Shown: positions 19,101 through 26,640 of the stretch, piece after piece | How positions within the stretch are numbered: position 1 is the stretch's first letter | Layout: each line of letters opens with the position of its first letter | Source of the DNA: Bacteroidales bacterium OttesenSCG-928-B11 | Lineage (GTDB): Bacteria > Bacteroidota > Bacteroidia > Bacteroidales > WCHB1-69 | Assembly (NCBI GenBank): GCA_030267125.1 | Contig: JAJDJJ010000015.1 | Span: 1 to 36,638 of the forward strand | Length of the DNA stretch: 36,638 nt | Direction: 5' to 3' | Notes under the pieces: generated by a model | Seen by the model: only the letters and a program-made list of their open reading frames with translations | The model's database searches: none | Told to the model about the DNA's origin: nothing | Made by a program: the position numbers and the translations under genes

Positions 19101-19957
19101 TTGAACGCCACGCCGCCGGCATACGTGTTGCCTTGCCGGTCATAAGTGGCTGTGAAACCCCAGTTGTCAGCTGTCGATCCCGTATAAGTTGAAAAAACCA
19201 ATACCGGGTCGATGATCAGAGGTAGTATCGGATTGTATTCTCCCAAATCGAAAGTTACCCTGTTCTTATTCAATTTGTAGCGGCATGTCACCGGGATCGT
19301 ATCACCGACACCTCTAATTTGGTAGGCGTATGGTTTTAGTTCCATGTAACTCCCTATCGCCGTATTGATGATTAAGTTTTCGCCGGAAATAGACAGCGAT
19401 TTCATTCCTTCATATTCTAATTCAATAACATGTGGAAGCGAACCGGGTTTTATTATAAACTCATACTTTAAATGGGAGCCGCTTTGATAGTATCGTAAAT
19501 CAATGCCTCGATAAAGTCCTTCATAATGGATCTCCTCGAATGCGCTCACATTGGAAGACCATTTTTTCGGGTCGTTGCCGATGTAATAATTGTAGTAGAA
19601 TGGATATTCTCTGTCTCCGTGGCTTCGCAGCTTGGGGTTGCAGCCTATAAATTTGGTTTTATATGCCACGGCATCAATGTACTGCGGCGGTTTAACCGAT
19701 GTGTTGGTCTTCGCTTTACGGAACAGATCCAACTGCTTATCGTCCATCAGGACAAACCGCACCCCATCGTTCTCGAAAAAGATCGAACCATTGTGTATCT
19801 GTGCGGAAAAAAGCACATTCCGGTCCCATTGCTTTTTATTTTCAATAAAACGGATAGAGGTCACCGAAAGGGTATCCCTTTTTTTGGCATAGATGTATGA
19901 AGGATAAAAAAGTATCCCCAACACAATAATGACATGTGATAAATGTCTGATATTCAT
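16187..19957 (-). CDS. T9SS type B surface protein: SBBP-like propeller, PKD domain and CHU_C sorting domain
   Basis: The 1256-residue secreted protein has a signal peptide (about 1-24, ending IYA), then an N-terminal beta domain of the DUF7948 type (25-250; ENKKQWDRNVLF). Next come six or seven propeller-like repeats (about 252-750), marked by FSTYLGG/ASYLGG and FPxTxG phrases (for example 354-360 and 448-454). A PKD domain follows at about 757-838 (WDFGDGT at 790-796), then Ig-like repeats to about 1160. The C-terminal 90 residues (VPNAFTPNRDGVND, RVYNRWGEKVF, GWDGTWKG) are the gliding-motility-associated CHU_C domain, the type B sorting signal of the type IX secretion system. It lies 19 nt after the C10 peptidase gene and 2 nt before the lipoprotein gene. 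A cell-surface adhesin or structural role is inferred; no enzymatic site is visible. Confidence 0.92.
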   Translation of the reverse strand: MNIRHLSHVIIVLGILFYPSYIYAKKRDTLSVTSIRFIENKKQWDRNVLFSAQIHNGSIFFENDGVRFVLMDDKQLDLFRKAKTNTSVKPPQYIDAVAYKTKFIGCNPKLRSHGDREYPFYYNYYIGNDPKKWSSNVSAFEEIHYEGLYRGIDLRYYQSGSHLKYEFIIKPGSLPHVIELEYEGMKSLSISGENLIINTAIGSYMELKPYAYQIRGVGDTIPVTCRYKLNKNRVTFDLGEYNPILPLIIDPVLVFSTYTGSTADNWGFTATYDRQGNTYAGGVAFNTGYPTTLGAFQVNYAGGQVDISISKFNQNGTALLFSTYLGGQSTEIPNSLIVNENDELYVLATTSSEDFPITPGVFQTTLNGGTPVTISSALGFQGCDIAIVKFNNSGTQILASTFVGGTGNDGLNLSDPMLKNYADEARGEIMVDNHSNVYVVSSTLSNDFPVTSGVLQPFFGGGSQDACIIKMNHNLTNMIWASYLGGSADDAGYSIDIASDKSIYICGGTNSFNFPVTQNAAQGSLGGGPTTKPDGFVAHIDEFGTQLFHSTYLGDTVYDQTYLLKTDRQGYPHVFGQTSAQGNFWIRNAAWNTPGGGQFITKLNPSLSNIVWSTAFGSANGEPDISPTAFLVDLCSNIYMSGWGGPSVNTGGGTSGLPVTADALQLTTDNNDYYLLCISSDASSLIYATYFGSPTLGDHVDGGTSRFDKKGTVYQAVCAGCQGYDDFPTTPGVWSEVNGSTNCNLAVMKIEFDLPVIVADFIMPNTVCAPASVNFTNTSQLLGSSSSCLWDFGDGTTSSLKNPSHNYNTFGIYNVTLVVSDPNSCNGSDTMVKQITVLANTSDTLPHISLCDGSPLQIGIPPGQDTALTYQWVPTTGLSNPSISNPIVTINKSEIYTLFISNGICFDTLVYVINVVNIDFEIDSIIVCCLGDSVLLNPIIHSDVDYYLWSTSPTFDQIINEDTSIPWLYVAPTSTTTYYFRLGSINCFTTVSVKVQLSQLSLSLPDTIAICPYEQAVIPAQYDCTQCSFNWSPTSSIVSGLGTGTITIEPLTSTSYILEITDINGCQLTDTTVVVVYEDLFLNGVEAWTDSSHIIQGESTTLFSTQYNGGFTYQWSPNANLSTPNAASTTAKPATSTIFRVVITDPNGCPRSDTVHIYVKELACEDPYVYVPNAFTPNRDGVNDILYVRSNIVDYVLFRVYNRWGEKVFESTSLEHGWDGTWKGKEAPAEVYDYYLEVRCMGNRTYKTKGNVTLIR

Positions 19958-19976
19958 GGTGCTGGGGATATTATAA

Positions 19977-22097
19977 TTAATTTATAGCAATTTTGCGGAT
20001 AACTTTTCCTTGCGCTGTTTCAATATGGAGAATATATAATCCCGTAGTCAAATGACTTACATCCAATTGTTGGTTGAATTGTCCGCCATCATGGTTGTAT
20101 TGATTGGCGAACAAGGATTTTCCGGTGATGTCATATAACCTCAAATTGACAATTCCGCTTTTTTCCGTAGAAAATTCAACATGAACTAGATTGTTCGCCG
20201 GGTTCGGATACACGGTGACGTCACTGGCGCCAACCGGATCATCGATGCCTAATATCGCGTAATATTCCAATTTAAATCCGCTGCCTTCCAGCCAGTTGTC
20301 TGTGCCGAAAACGATTTTCAATTTTTTATAGTTCGCATTATACACGCCTGTCGGTGGTTCATAGATGTCGAATCTTTTCCATAATGTGGCGGGTGTGGTG
20401 GTGGCGTTGTAAACATCGATGAAGTCGCCGGCTCTCAAATCGAAATCTTTGATGACAAAAGAGAAACCATTGACAAATGTCGGAGTTAGGTTCCAAGTGC
20501 ATTCGCGTTGCGGAAGATACAATCCGTTGACTGTTTCCGGCGAAATGGTCTCCGCAACCTGCCAATTTAAGTTGACAGTGGATGTTTGTGGCTGCGGATT
20601 CAAGCTTGTGGTGTAAGAAATATGGAATCCGTAATGCTCTCCGTCTTTGCTGATGGCGCCATTCGATTTGAAGGCAACCAATACGCTGTCAGCGGTAACA
20701 GTAAAGTTTTGCCCAATATTCGAAGCGTCTAAAATAATTTTTACGCCACTCTCAACGGTTGGTCCATTGTAAATGATTAGCTGGTCGTCCGTTGGGTGGA
20801 TGTCTAATTTATTGATTTTGAGATTGTAATTTGTGGCAAGAGGTGCTGCTAACATCCATGTTTTATCCGGGTTAGCACTGTATGGCCGGTGTGGGTTGCC
20901 GTTGGAAAAAGATCCTATGGTAGCGGTGAGGCGTTCATGTCCGGTCAAGGCAGGTGCTGTTTCAACAACGGGGTATAGCCAAGTGATGGCTTGGGAGACT
21001 ACCGAAAAGTTGTCGCTACTGCCGGGTTTTAGATACGAGATTCTGAAGTAGCCATCCATAGAGCCGCCCCATCCCCAGTTGACGTGGAAGAGCGAGTCGG
21101 CATCGTAGCCATCCAAGATGAAAGCGTGTCCAGCCCTTCCGCTACCGTCATTTCCGGAGTAGATAAGCGGACGTTTCATATCGATTTCATCCATTAATAT
21201 TTTTATGTAAAATTTCACCAGTGTATCCGGGTATGTGCCCATGTGTTCCATGCGTGCACCGGAATTATATTTGAAATTTGAAATCATTTTCTCTCTGGCG
21301 ATTTCCGTATGTGTCCCTGATCCATCAGCCGAATATCCCATCTGGGTCGCTACACCTGCGTGGTAGATCAATTTAGCCACCTCGCCATTGTAGCAGAAGA
21401 GTTGATCGGTCATGGCGTCGTAATTATATGTATGGTCGCTGAAACGCACGACTTGGCGAGGGTAGGGGCTGGGAACGTAACTCACGCCACCCTGTCCGCT
21501 TTTTGGATAGCGATAGTAGTACATGACTTGGGCCATAGCCAAGGCCACGCAGCCATTCGGCACCCGGTAATCGTAGTACGCACCCGCATTTCTGTCCCAA
21601 GGACAATATGTGTTGTAATATTTAGTCTGATTCCATTGGCTTGTTAGCAATGGCGCTGCGATGACATCCGATTTTTCCTGGCTGGGAATGAAATTGTCGG
21701 ATAGATAGTAGTCCCATTGAGCGGGAACGCCATCCCAAACCCGTCCGTCTTTCGCATCGGAAGATAGTTGTTCTTCATAAAAAGAGAGCCAAAAATCCGC
21801 CGCAGGTTGCTCCTCAATGTTGCTTTCGAATGAATATGCTAAAATAGGGTAAGTGCTTTTGCTCCCTGAAACAATCACAAATCCATTGTCTGAAATATTA
21901 AATTTGTATAATAAATTCGACCCTTCGCTTTTTGCACTTGGGAGTAATGTTAGTGGTTGGTTGTTATTATTCAGATTATATCCTTTTTCTGTTAAAAAAT
22001 TCAAGGCTGCTTTTTGAGCCTCCTCGGGTGTCACATTGGCTGAAAATGCAGGGATAAGTAAGAATAAAAATAGATAGATAAATGTAGTTTTTTTCAT
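19977..22097 (-). CDS. Secreted C10 (streptopain/interpain-type) cysteine peptidase with T9SS type A sorting domain
   Basis: A signal peptide (1-20) is followed by an N-terminal prodomain (about 22-135) with the FVIVSGS and PILAYS phrases of C10 propeptides. The catalytic domain (about 145-375) has C183 in NGCVALAMAQVMYYY, H324 in AGHAFILDGY and the HVNWGWGG block (338-345), with a probable oxyanion Gln at 154. Two CUB-like beta domains follow (about 385-498 and 505-615). The last 90 residues (617-706) form a type A T9SS sorting domain with VYPNPANN and a LYDITGK hairpin. The product is therefore exported across the outer membrane and processed there. It is the first gene of a four-gene operon whose next member is a type B T9SS cargo. 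Family members include streptopain and interpain A, which degrade host or environmental proteins. Confidence 0.95.
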   Translation of the reverse strand: MKKTTFIYLFLFLLIPAFSANVTPEEAQKAALNFLTEKGYNLNNNNQPLTLLPSAKSEGSNLLYKFNISDNGFVIVSGSKSTYPILAYSFESNIEEQPAADFWLSFYEEQLSSDAKDGRVWDGVPAQWDYYLSDNFIPSQEKSDVIAAPLLTSQWNQTKYYNTYCPWDRNAGAYYDYRVPNGCVALAMAQVMYYYRYPKSGQGGVSYVPSPYPRQVVRFSDHTYNYDAMTDQLFCYNGEVAKLIYHAGVATQMGYSADGSGTHTEIAREKMISNFKYNSGARMEHMGTYPDTLVKFYIKILMDEIDMKRPLIYSGNDGSGRAGHAFILDGYDADSLFHVNWGWGGSMDGYFRISYLKPGSSDNFSVVSQAITWLYPVVETAPALTGHERLTATIGSFSNGNPHRPYSANPDKTWMLAAPLATNYNLKINKLDIHPTDDQLIIYNGPTVESGVKIILDASNIGQNFTVTADSVLVAFKSNGAISKDGEHYGFHISYTTSLNPQPQTSTVNLNWQVAETISPETVNGLYLPQRECTWNLTPTFVNGFSFVIKDFDLRAGDFIDVYNATTTPATLWKRFDIYEPPTGVYNANYKKLKIVFGTDNWLEGSGFKLEYYAILGIDDPVGASDVTVYPNPANNLVHVEFSTEKSGIVNLRLYDITGKSLFANQYNHDGGQFNQQLDVSHLTTGLYILHIETAQGKVIRKIAIN

Positions 22098-22111
22098 TTG
22101 TTTTTTATTTG

Positions 22112-22119
22112 CAAAAGTA
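22112..22119 (-). promoter_or_regulatory. Candidate -7 box for the C10 peptidase operon
   Basis: The minus strand reads TACTTTTG, an exact TAnnTTTG match, 14 nt upstream of the peptidase ATG. It would drive the four-gene operon leftward and faces away from the recR promoter candidate 36 nt away. No TTTG -33 element is evident. Confidence 0.45.
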
Positions 22120-22154
22120 AAGAATTTTATGATTATTCACTCCTCCTTTTTCAC

Positions 22155-22162
22155 TATTTTTG
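22155..22162 (+). promoter_or_regulatory. Candidate -7 box for recR
   Basis: The plus strand reads TATTTTTG, an exact TAnnTTTG match, 14 nt before the ATG at 22177. Because it lies inside the longer open frame that begins at 22129, it also argues that RecR starts at 22177. Confidence 0.45.
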
Positions 22163-22176
22163 CCGAAACTTTCACG

Positions 22177-22800
22177 ATGTTTACAAGCTATTCCAAATAC
22201 TTAGACCAAGCGATAAACGAGATTGCCAAACTGCCCGGTATAGGTAAGCGCACGGCACTTCGTTTGGCTTTACATATCAATAAATTAGAAGATGATGATG
22301 CCCGCATTTTGTCGGAATCAATACTGAATCTCAAAACTAAAATTGTCAAATGTTCGGTGTGCCACAATATCTCCGATGATGCGATTTGCGAAATTTGCCG
22401 CCAACCCAAACGCAATACCCAAACGATTTGCGTGGTGCAAGATATACGAGACCTAATTGCTATTGAAAACACGGCGCAATACTCAGGCCTTTATCATGTT
22501 CTCGGTGGCGTAATTTCCCCGATGGACGGCATTGGTCCCGCTCAACTGTCGTTGTCCGAGTTTTTTAAACGGATTGATAGCGAAGAGGTTGAAGAGGTGA
22601 TTTTGGCATTGCCTGCCACTGTTGAAGGTGATACCACGAATTTTTATATCTATAAGAATATTAAAGATAAAGTGCGTAAAATCACCACGTTGGCCCGCGG
22701 TGTCGGTATCGGTGAAGAGTTGGAGTATGCCGATGAGGTCACACTGGGAAGATCACTCCATACGCGCACCGATTTTGAAATGCAATATCAAAAACGATAA
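22177..22800 (+). CDS. recR: Recombination mediator RecR
   Basis: RecR acts with RecO (and RecF) to load RecA onto gapped, SSB-coated DNA. From this start the protein has 207 residues, the usual RecR size. It has an N-terminal helix-hairpin-helix (LPGIGKRTALRLA, about 19-31), a C4 zinc finger (C59, C62, C71, C74), and a Toprim domain from about 84 (CVVQDIRDL) to about 175. The frame stays open back to an ATG at 22129. The 16 extra residues (starting MIIHSSFF) are not typical of RecR, and a -7 box lies within them, so 22177 is preferred. The permease gene follows after 9 nt and is probably co-transcribed. Confidence 0.95.
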   Translation: MFTSYSKYLDQAINEIAKLPGIGKRTALRLALHINKLEDDDARILSESILNLKTKIVKCSVCHNISDDAICEICRQPKRNTQTICVVQDIRDLIAIENTAQYSGLYHVLGGVISPMDGIGPAQLSLSEFFKRIDSEEVEEVILALPATVEGDTTNFYIYKNIKDKVRKITTLARGVGIGEELEYADEVTLGRSLHTRTDFEMQYQKR

Positions 22801-22809
22801 TTTATTCAG

Positions 22810-24081
22810 ATGGATGTAAGTTTTATTTTTCAAGCATTTAAAGATGTTGTTTCCAGTACATTATCCATTACGGCATTAGTGATGGTTATGCTGCTTTTGG
22901 TTGAATTTGTGAATGTGAGCTCTTCAGGGAAAGTGATGGAAAAACTGAAACACAAACCTTTCCTGCAAATTATCGTGGCGGCATTGTTAGGACTGATACC
23001 CGGGTGTATAGGCGGTTTTGCAATTGTCTCGCTCTTTACTCATAAATTGCTCTCTTTTGGGGCGTTAGTAGCTGGCATGATTACCGGTTTTGGTGATGAG
23101 GCATTCGTGCTCTTCGCCATCAGTCCCCAATGGACATTCATTCTCGCCGGTTGTTTGCTGCCCATTGGGATCGCCGCAGGAGGGGTTACCTATCTTTTTT
23201 CCAAGAAGAAAGATTTTGTGAAATCGGGGCATACGTTGGAACTACACCATGATTGCGCATCCCACGATCACCACGAAGAGAAGGCTAATCTATCTGTTAA
23301 AAATTTAAAAAACATCAGTTTCCATCGGGCTACTTTGATCTTTGGTCTATCTGTTTATATCTTTTTCCTTGTTTCCGGCAGCTTTGCCCATAACCATGCG
23401 GCGCTACCGAATATTCAGGGATTGGAAACGGACGGCCTATTGAATCCGCCGGATCAGACAAACTCAACGGATTTGACTTGCGATCATAGACACGAGCACC
23501 ACTCGTGCGGGGATGCGCATTGCGAGCATGGCCACGGGCACGAGGGGGTGGATTTTGAGCACGATCACAACGTGGAACACAACCACGGCGCAGGTCATGA
23601 GCACGGTGCTTTTTCGTGGGAAAATATCGTCTTTATCTTGCTGGCAGTCATAACCCTTGTTATTATCGCTTTTAGTTCCGAACACTTCTTGGTCTCGCAT
23701 TTATGGGAACATGTTATCAAGCAGCATTTCATCTCCATACTTGTTTGGACATTCGGCGTGTTATTTTTCTTGCAGATATTCATGCACTACGTTGATGTCA
23801 ATGCTGTTTTAGGTCAGCACCACTGGGCGATGCTCGTCACCTTGTTGTTGGCTTTGCTGATCGGTGTCATACCGGAATCGGGACCGCACCTGATCTTTGT
23901 GGTGATGTTTTTCAATGGGACTATCCCCTTCAGCATCTTATTGGCTAACTCTATTGTTCAGGATGGACACGGCGCTTTGCCGCTCCTTGCTGAATCTCGT
24001 AAAAATTTCATTCTGATGAAAGGAATCAATATCTTCACAGGCTTGATTGTAGGGCTGTGTGGCTATTTCTTTGGGTTTTGA
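22810..24081 (+). CDS. ArsP_2-type permease (putative heavy-metal exporter) with His-rich loop
   Basis: This 423-residue membrane protein has about ten hydrophobic helices and matches the family annotated as a putative 10-TM heavy-metal exporter (ArsP_2). The two halves carry related signatures: IPGC (63-66) and GFGDEA (93-98) in the first, IPESGPH (354-360) and QDGHGALP (384-391) in the second, suggesting an inverted internal repeat. Two histidine-rich stretches lie between the halves. The first is at 141-155. The second, at 224-266, also contains three cysteines and several acidic residues and would bind soft or transition metals. It sits 9 nt after recR. Transport activity and metal are not established; metal handling is inferred from the loop and the family name. 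Confidence 0.82.
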   Translation: MDVSFIFQAFKDVVSSTLSITALVMVMLLLVEFVNVSSSGKVMEKLKHKPFLQIIVAALLGLIPGCIGGFAIVSLFTHKLLSFGALVAGMITGFGDEAFVLFAISPQWTFILAGCLLPIGIAAGGVTYLFSKKKDFVKSGHTLELHHDCASHDHHEEKANLSVKNLKNISFHRATLIFGLSVYIFFLVSGSFAHNHAALPNIQGLETDGLLNPPDQTNSTDLTCDHRHEHHSCGDAHCEHGHGHEGVDFEHDHNVEHNHGAGHEHGAFSWENIVFILLAVITLVIIAFSSEHFLVSHLWEHVIKQHFISILVWTFGVLFFLQIFMHYVDVNAVLGQHHWAMLVTLLLALLIGVIPESGPHLIFVVMFFNGTIPFSILLANSIVQDGHGALPLLAESRKNFILMKGINIFTGLIVGLCGYFFGF

Positions 24082-24092
24082 TTTATTGTATT

Positions 24093-25739
24093 CTAATAAA
24101 CCGTCACCTTGATTTCCCTTTTAAATTCACGTCCTTTTTTATCGTAGATGTGGGCAATGAGGCGGTGCTCGGAAATGTTGTCAAACCAGACTACTGAGGC
24201 AGATTGGCTGTCTTGATTGAGAATGAAACCGCCAATAGCATGCCATTCAACAATTTCATCACTCCATTCGGGTAACGAATAAACGGGGAGCGGATCAGTT
24301 TTCCGGACGAAGACGCTGCCGGCAATGCGATACTGAGGATCATTCTTAGTGATATTGGTAAAGAGGAAATGTTGCAATTCAGAATTGATTGTTTCGATAT
24401 TGTTATTGAAGGATCCGTCGATAGCTACTTGCGGTTCGTGTCCGTAGCCTTCGAATGCGATATATTTCGCAGGCATATTTCTTTCTCGCATGTGGTTGTA
24501 TATCATTTCGGAACCATATAATCGCCAATTAGAAGAGAGTCGGCTGTGCCAAAAATCGCCCATGCCGGTTTTGAACGGAAGACCTTCTTGGTGTGGCACG
24601 ATGTCATCCTTGGTGCCGTGGAAAAGTAGGGTAGGGATGCCGGGATTGTCGATGATGCTGAGGTCTGTGACTGCGCCCCACAAAGCCGCTACACCCGAAA
24701 TTTTGAATGGATCGGACAAAATATTGCCGGAAGCGTCTAAGTTGCCGAGTGGCTCCTTGCGGTCGTAAACGACATCATATTTCTCATCCTCATCCATATA
24801 AGCAGCCGTCAGGGCGATGATTCCGCCGGCACTGCTTCCGCCGAGGTAGATTTGGTCGGGGTCGATGTTGAGCTGGTTGCTGTGATGCGTTAGATAGCGC
24901 AATGCCGCCCGCGCATCCTGTACCCCGCGGTAGATAGAACGCTCCACCGATTTGAAACCGGCCAAATTAAAACCTAATCTATAATTGAGTGAAACAAATA
25001 CGTAACCTCGTTTTACCAGCTCTCTCGTTAGCGCCCATTGCAGGCGGTTCTCCTTGTCACCGAAAAGGAAAGCACCCCCATGGATATAGACGAAAACCGG
25101 TCGTTTGTCGTAATGGTCGTTGTAAGGCTGGTGGATGTCAAGAAGCAAATTCTGCTCGGTCAGCCCTTTGCGCATCACATTAGCGGTGATATCTTTCAAT
25201 ACCGTGCTAGCCATCGTCATGTAATCATCATTCGGCACATCGTTCAGATTGCGGGATGTGTAATAGCCCGAAGCTTTGCCGTACAAAACATTCCTTTGAG
25301 AAACGATGCTGTCGAAAATATATTCTTTGTATCTATTCTTTAATTCTGTATATATATAAATATGATGAGAAAAGCTCATCGTTACTTTCTGTTTCTTTAA
25401 TCCGAATGGATTGTTTTTTGGAATCAGGACTTTGAAATTGTCGCTGTTTTCTTCGGACAGAATCTTCAAAGGTATGGCTGTTTCTTTGGATTGCACAGTC
25501 ATATTCCCATAGTAATCGGATTCATACCGCATCTCTTCTGTATAAGGAGCATCACTTACCGCAAATATATTCCCCGTCAATGTGATGGAATCGGTGTCTC
25601 GTACAATGTAGAGGGAGACTCCCTCTTTTGCAGTTCCTTTGATCACCGTGTTGGGCGGGAGTGATCCGAATTTGTAAACCTCCGGTGCGCAGGCGGTGAT
25701 GAAAAACGCTAAAATGGCGATTGCTGCTTTATTTTTCAT
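24093..25739 (-). CDS. Alpha/beta-hydrolase lipoprotein, carboxylesterase-like
   Basis: The 548-residue protein has a lipoprotein signal with lipidated C17 (FFITAC). Residues about 20-190 form an N-terminal region I do not recognise. The alpha/beta-hydrolase core (about 195-460) has the oxyanion HGG motif (220-222), nucleophile S303 in GGSSAG, an acid at D378/D379 in FHGTKDD, and H434 in GYGHEP. This is the carboxylesterase / hormone-sensitive-lipase type. A C-terminal beta domain of about 85 residues (VVWFDNISEHRL onward) resembles an Ig-like accessory domain. The start overlaps the BtuF-like gene by 11 nt, so it is the third gene of the mutA transcript. The substrate is unknown; related enzymes cleave short-chain or feruloyl/acetyl esters. 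Confidence 0.88.
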   Translation of the reverse strand: MKNKAAIAILAFFITACAPEVYKFGSLPPNTVIKGTAKEGVSLYIVRDTDSITLTGNIFAVSDAPYTEEMRYESDYYGNMTVQSKETAIPLKILSEENSDNFKVLIPKNNPFGLKKQKVTMSFSHHIYIYTELKNRYKEYIFDSIVSQRNVLYGKASGYYTSRNLNDVPNDDYMTMASTVLKDITANVMRKGLTEQNLLLDIHQPYNDHYDKRPVFVYIHGGAFLFGDKENRLQWALTRELVKRGYVFVSLNYRLGFNLAGFKSVERSIYRGVQDARAALRYLTHHSNQLNIDPDQIYLGGSSAGGIIALTAAYMDEDEKYDVVYDRKEPLGNLDASGNILSDPFKISGVAALWGAVTDLSIIDNPGIPTLLFHGTKDDIVPHQEGLPFKTGMGDFWHSRLSSNWRLYGSEMIYNHMRERNMPAKYIAFEGYGHEPQVAIDGSFNNNIETINSELQHFLFTNITKNDPQYRIAGSVFVRKTDPLPVYSLPEWSDEIVEWHAIGGFILNQDSQSASVVWFDNISEHRLIAHIYDKKGREFKREIKVTVY

Positions 25740-26640
25740 TTCTCAGTTTCTCATTAATCAATTCTATGCCCCAAATATTTCGCGGGGAAACGATGTCGAT
25801 CCAGCCCGATTCGATAGGTATGATCTTGCTATTGATGACAGCGGTGAGTTTTGTGTAGGGATAGGTTTGGCAGAAGTGTTCGGCATCCTCTTTGCGGATG
25901 ATGATATAATCGGGGTTTTGCTGGAAGAGAAATTCGCGGCTGATAGCCCAGCTGCTTAATCCCGCTCCGATATTTTGCCCTCCTGCCAACGATAGAATTT
26001 CGTGGATATGCGATCCTGCGGGTGCGGTGAAGTCGCCTGCATCGCCAAACCCCGCGACATAATACAACTTGGGGCGACTGGGGAGTTCGCTCACAAGCGT
26101 GTCAATTTTCGACATTTTTTCTTTCATGGCTTCTATTTCCGCAGCGGCTTTATCCTCTTTTCCCAACATCTTGCCCAGCACGGTGAGCGTGTTGTAGATG
26201 CCCTCGATTTTCTCCTCCTCGCGGATGGCGATCACCGGAATACCCATCATCTCTATCTTGTTCACATCATCCTTGCGCACAATCGAACCGATAAGCACTA
26301 CATCGGGTTTTAGGGATACAACGTATTCTATGCTAAAGTTCTGCATTCCTCCCACCTTTGCGATTTTTTCGGTTTCCGGCGGATATTTGCAGAAATCGGA
26401 GATGCCTACTAAATAGTCACCGGCTCCCAGCATGAAGACCATTTCGGTGATGCCCGGAGAAAGTGAAACAATCCGTTCCGGCTTTTCCATTAAAACGACC
26501 TCCCGGCCGTAAGAATCCGTCCAGCAGAAAGATGGATTGGAAGCGGTTGCGGGTTGTTCAACCTTGCCTTTGCAACCGCTTAGCAAAAGAAAAATGCCGG
26601 CAAAAACCAGCAAAATCCTATACTTAAAGTAGCATATCAT
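25729..26640 (-). CDS. BtuF-like periplasmic substrate-binding lipoprotein
   Basis: The 303-residue lipoprotein has lipidated C23 in LLLSGC and a type III (helical-backbone) substrate-binding domain at about 50-295, beginning PERIVSLSPGITEMVF. This fold binds vitamin B12, haem or ferric siderophores for ABC import. No BtuC permease or BtuD ATPase gene is adjacent. The first 17 nt overlap the end of the methylmalonyl-CoA mutase small-subunit gene, and the esterase gene overlaps its 3' end by 11 nt. Because the upstream gene encodes a subunit of a B12-dependent enzyme, a corrinoid ligand is the most likely assignment; siderophore binding remains possible. Confidence 0.85.
   Translation of the reverse strand: MICYFKYRILLVFAGIFLLLSGCKGKVEQPATASNPSFCWTDSYGREVVLMEKPERIVSLSPGITEMVFMLGAGDYLVGISDFCKYPPETEKIAKVGGMQNFSIEYVVSLKPDVVLIGSIVRKDDVNKIEMMGIPVIAIREEEKIEGIYNTLTVLGKMLGKEDKAAAEIEAMKEKMSKIDTLVSELPSRPKLYYVAGFGDAGDFTAPAGSHIHEILSLAGGQNIGAGLSSWAISREFLFQQNPDYIIIRKEDAEHFCQTYPYTKLTAVINSKIIPIESGWIDIVSPRNIWGIELINEKLRNEK

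Noticed and set aside
14619-22097. Possible gliding-motility or adhesin island acquired by transfer
   Set aside because: No mobile-element gene, tRNA-bounded repeat or clear composition break flanks the block; it reads as resident chromosome.
22129-22176. Upstream extension of RecR by 16 residues
   Set aside because: The extension is not RecR-like, and a TAnnTTTG box lies within it, just before the ATG at 22177.
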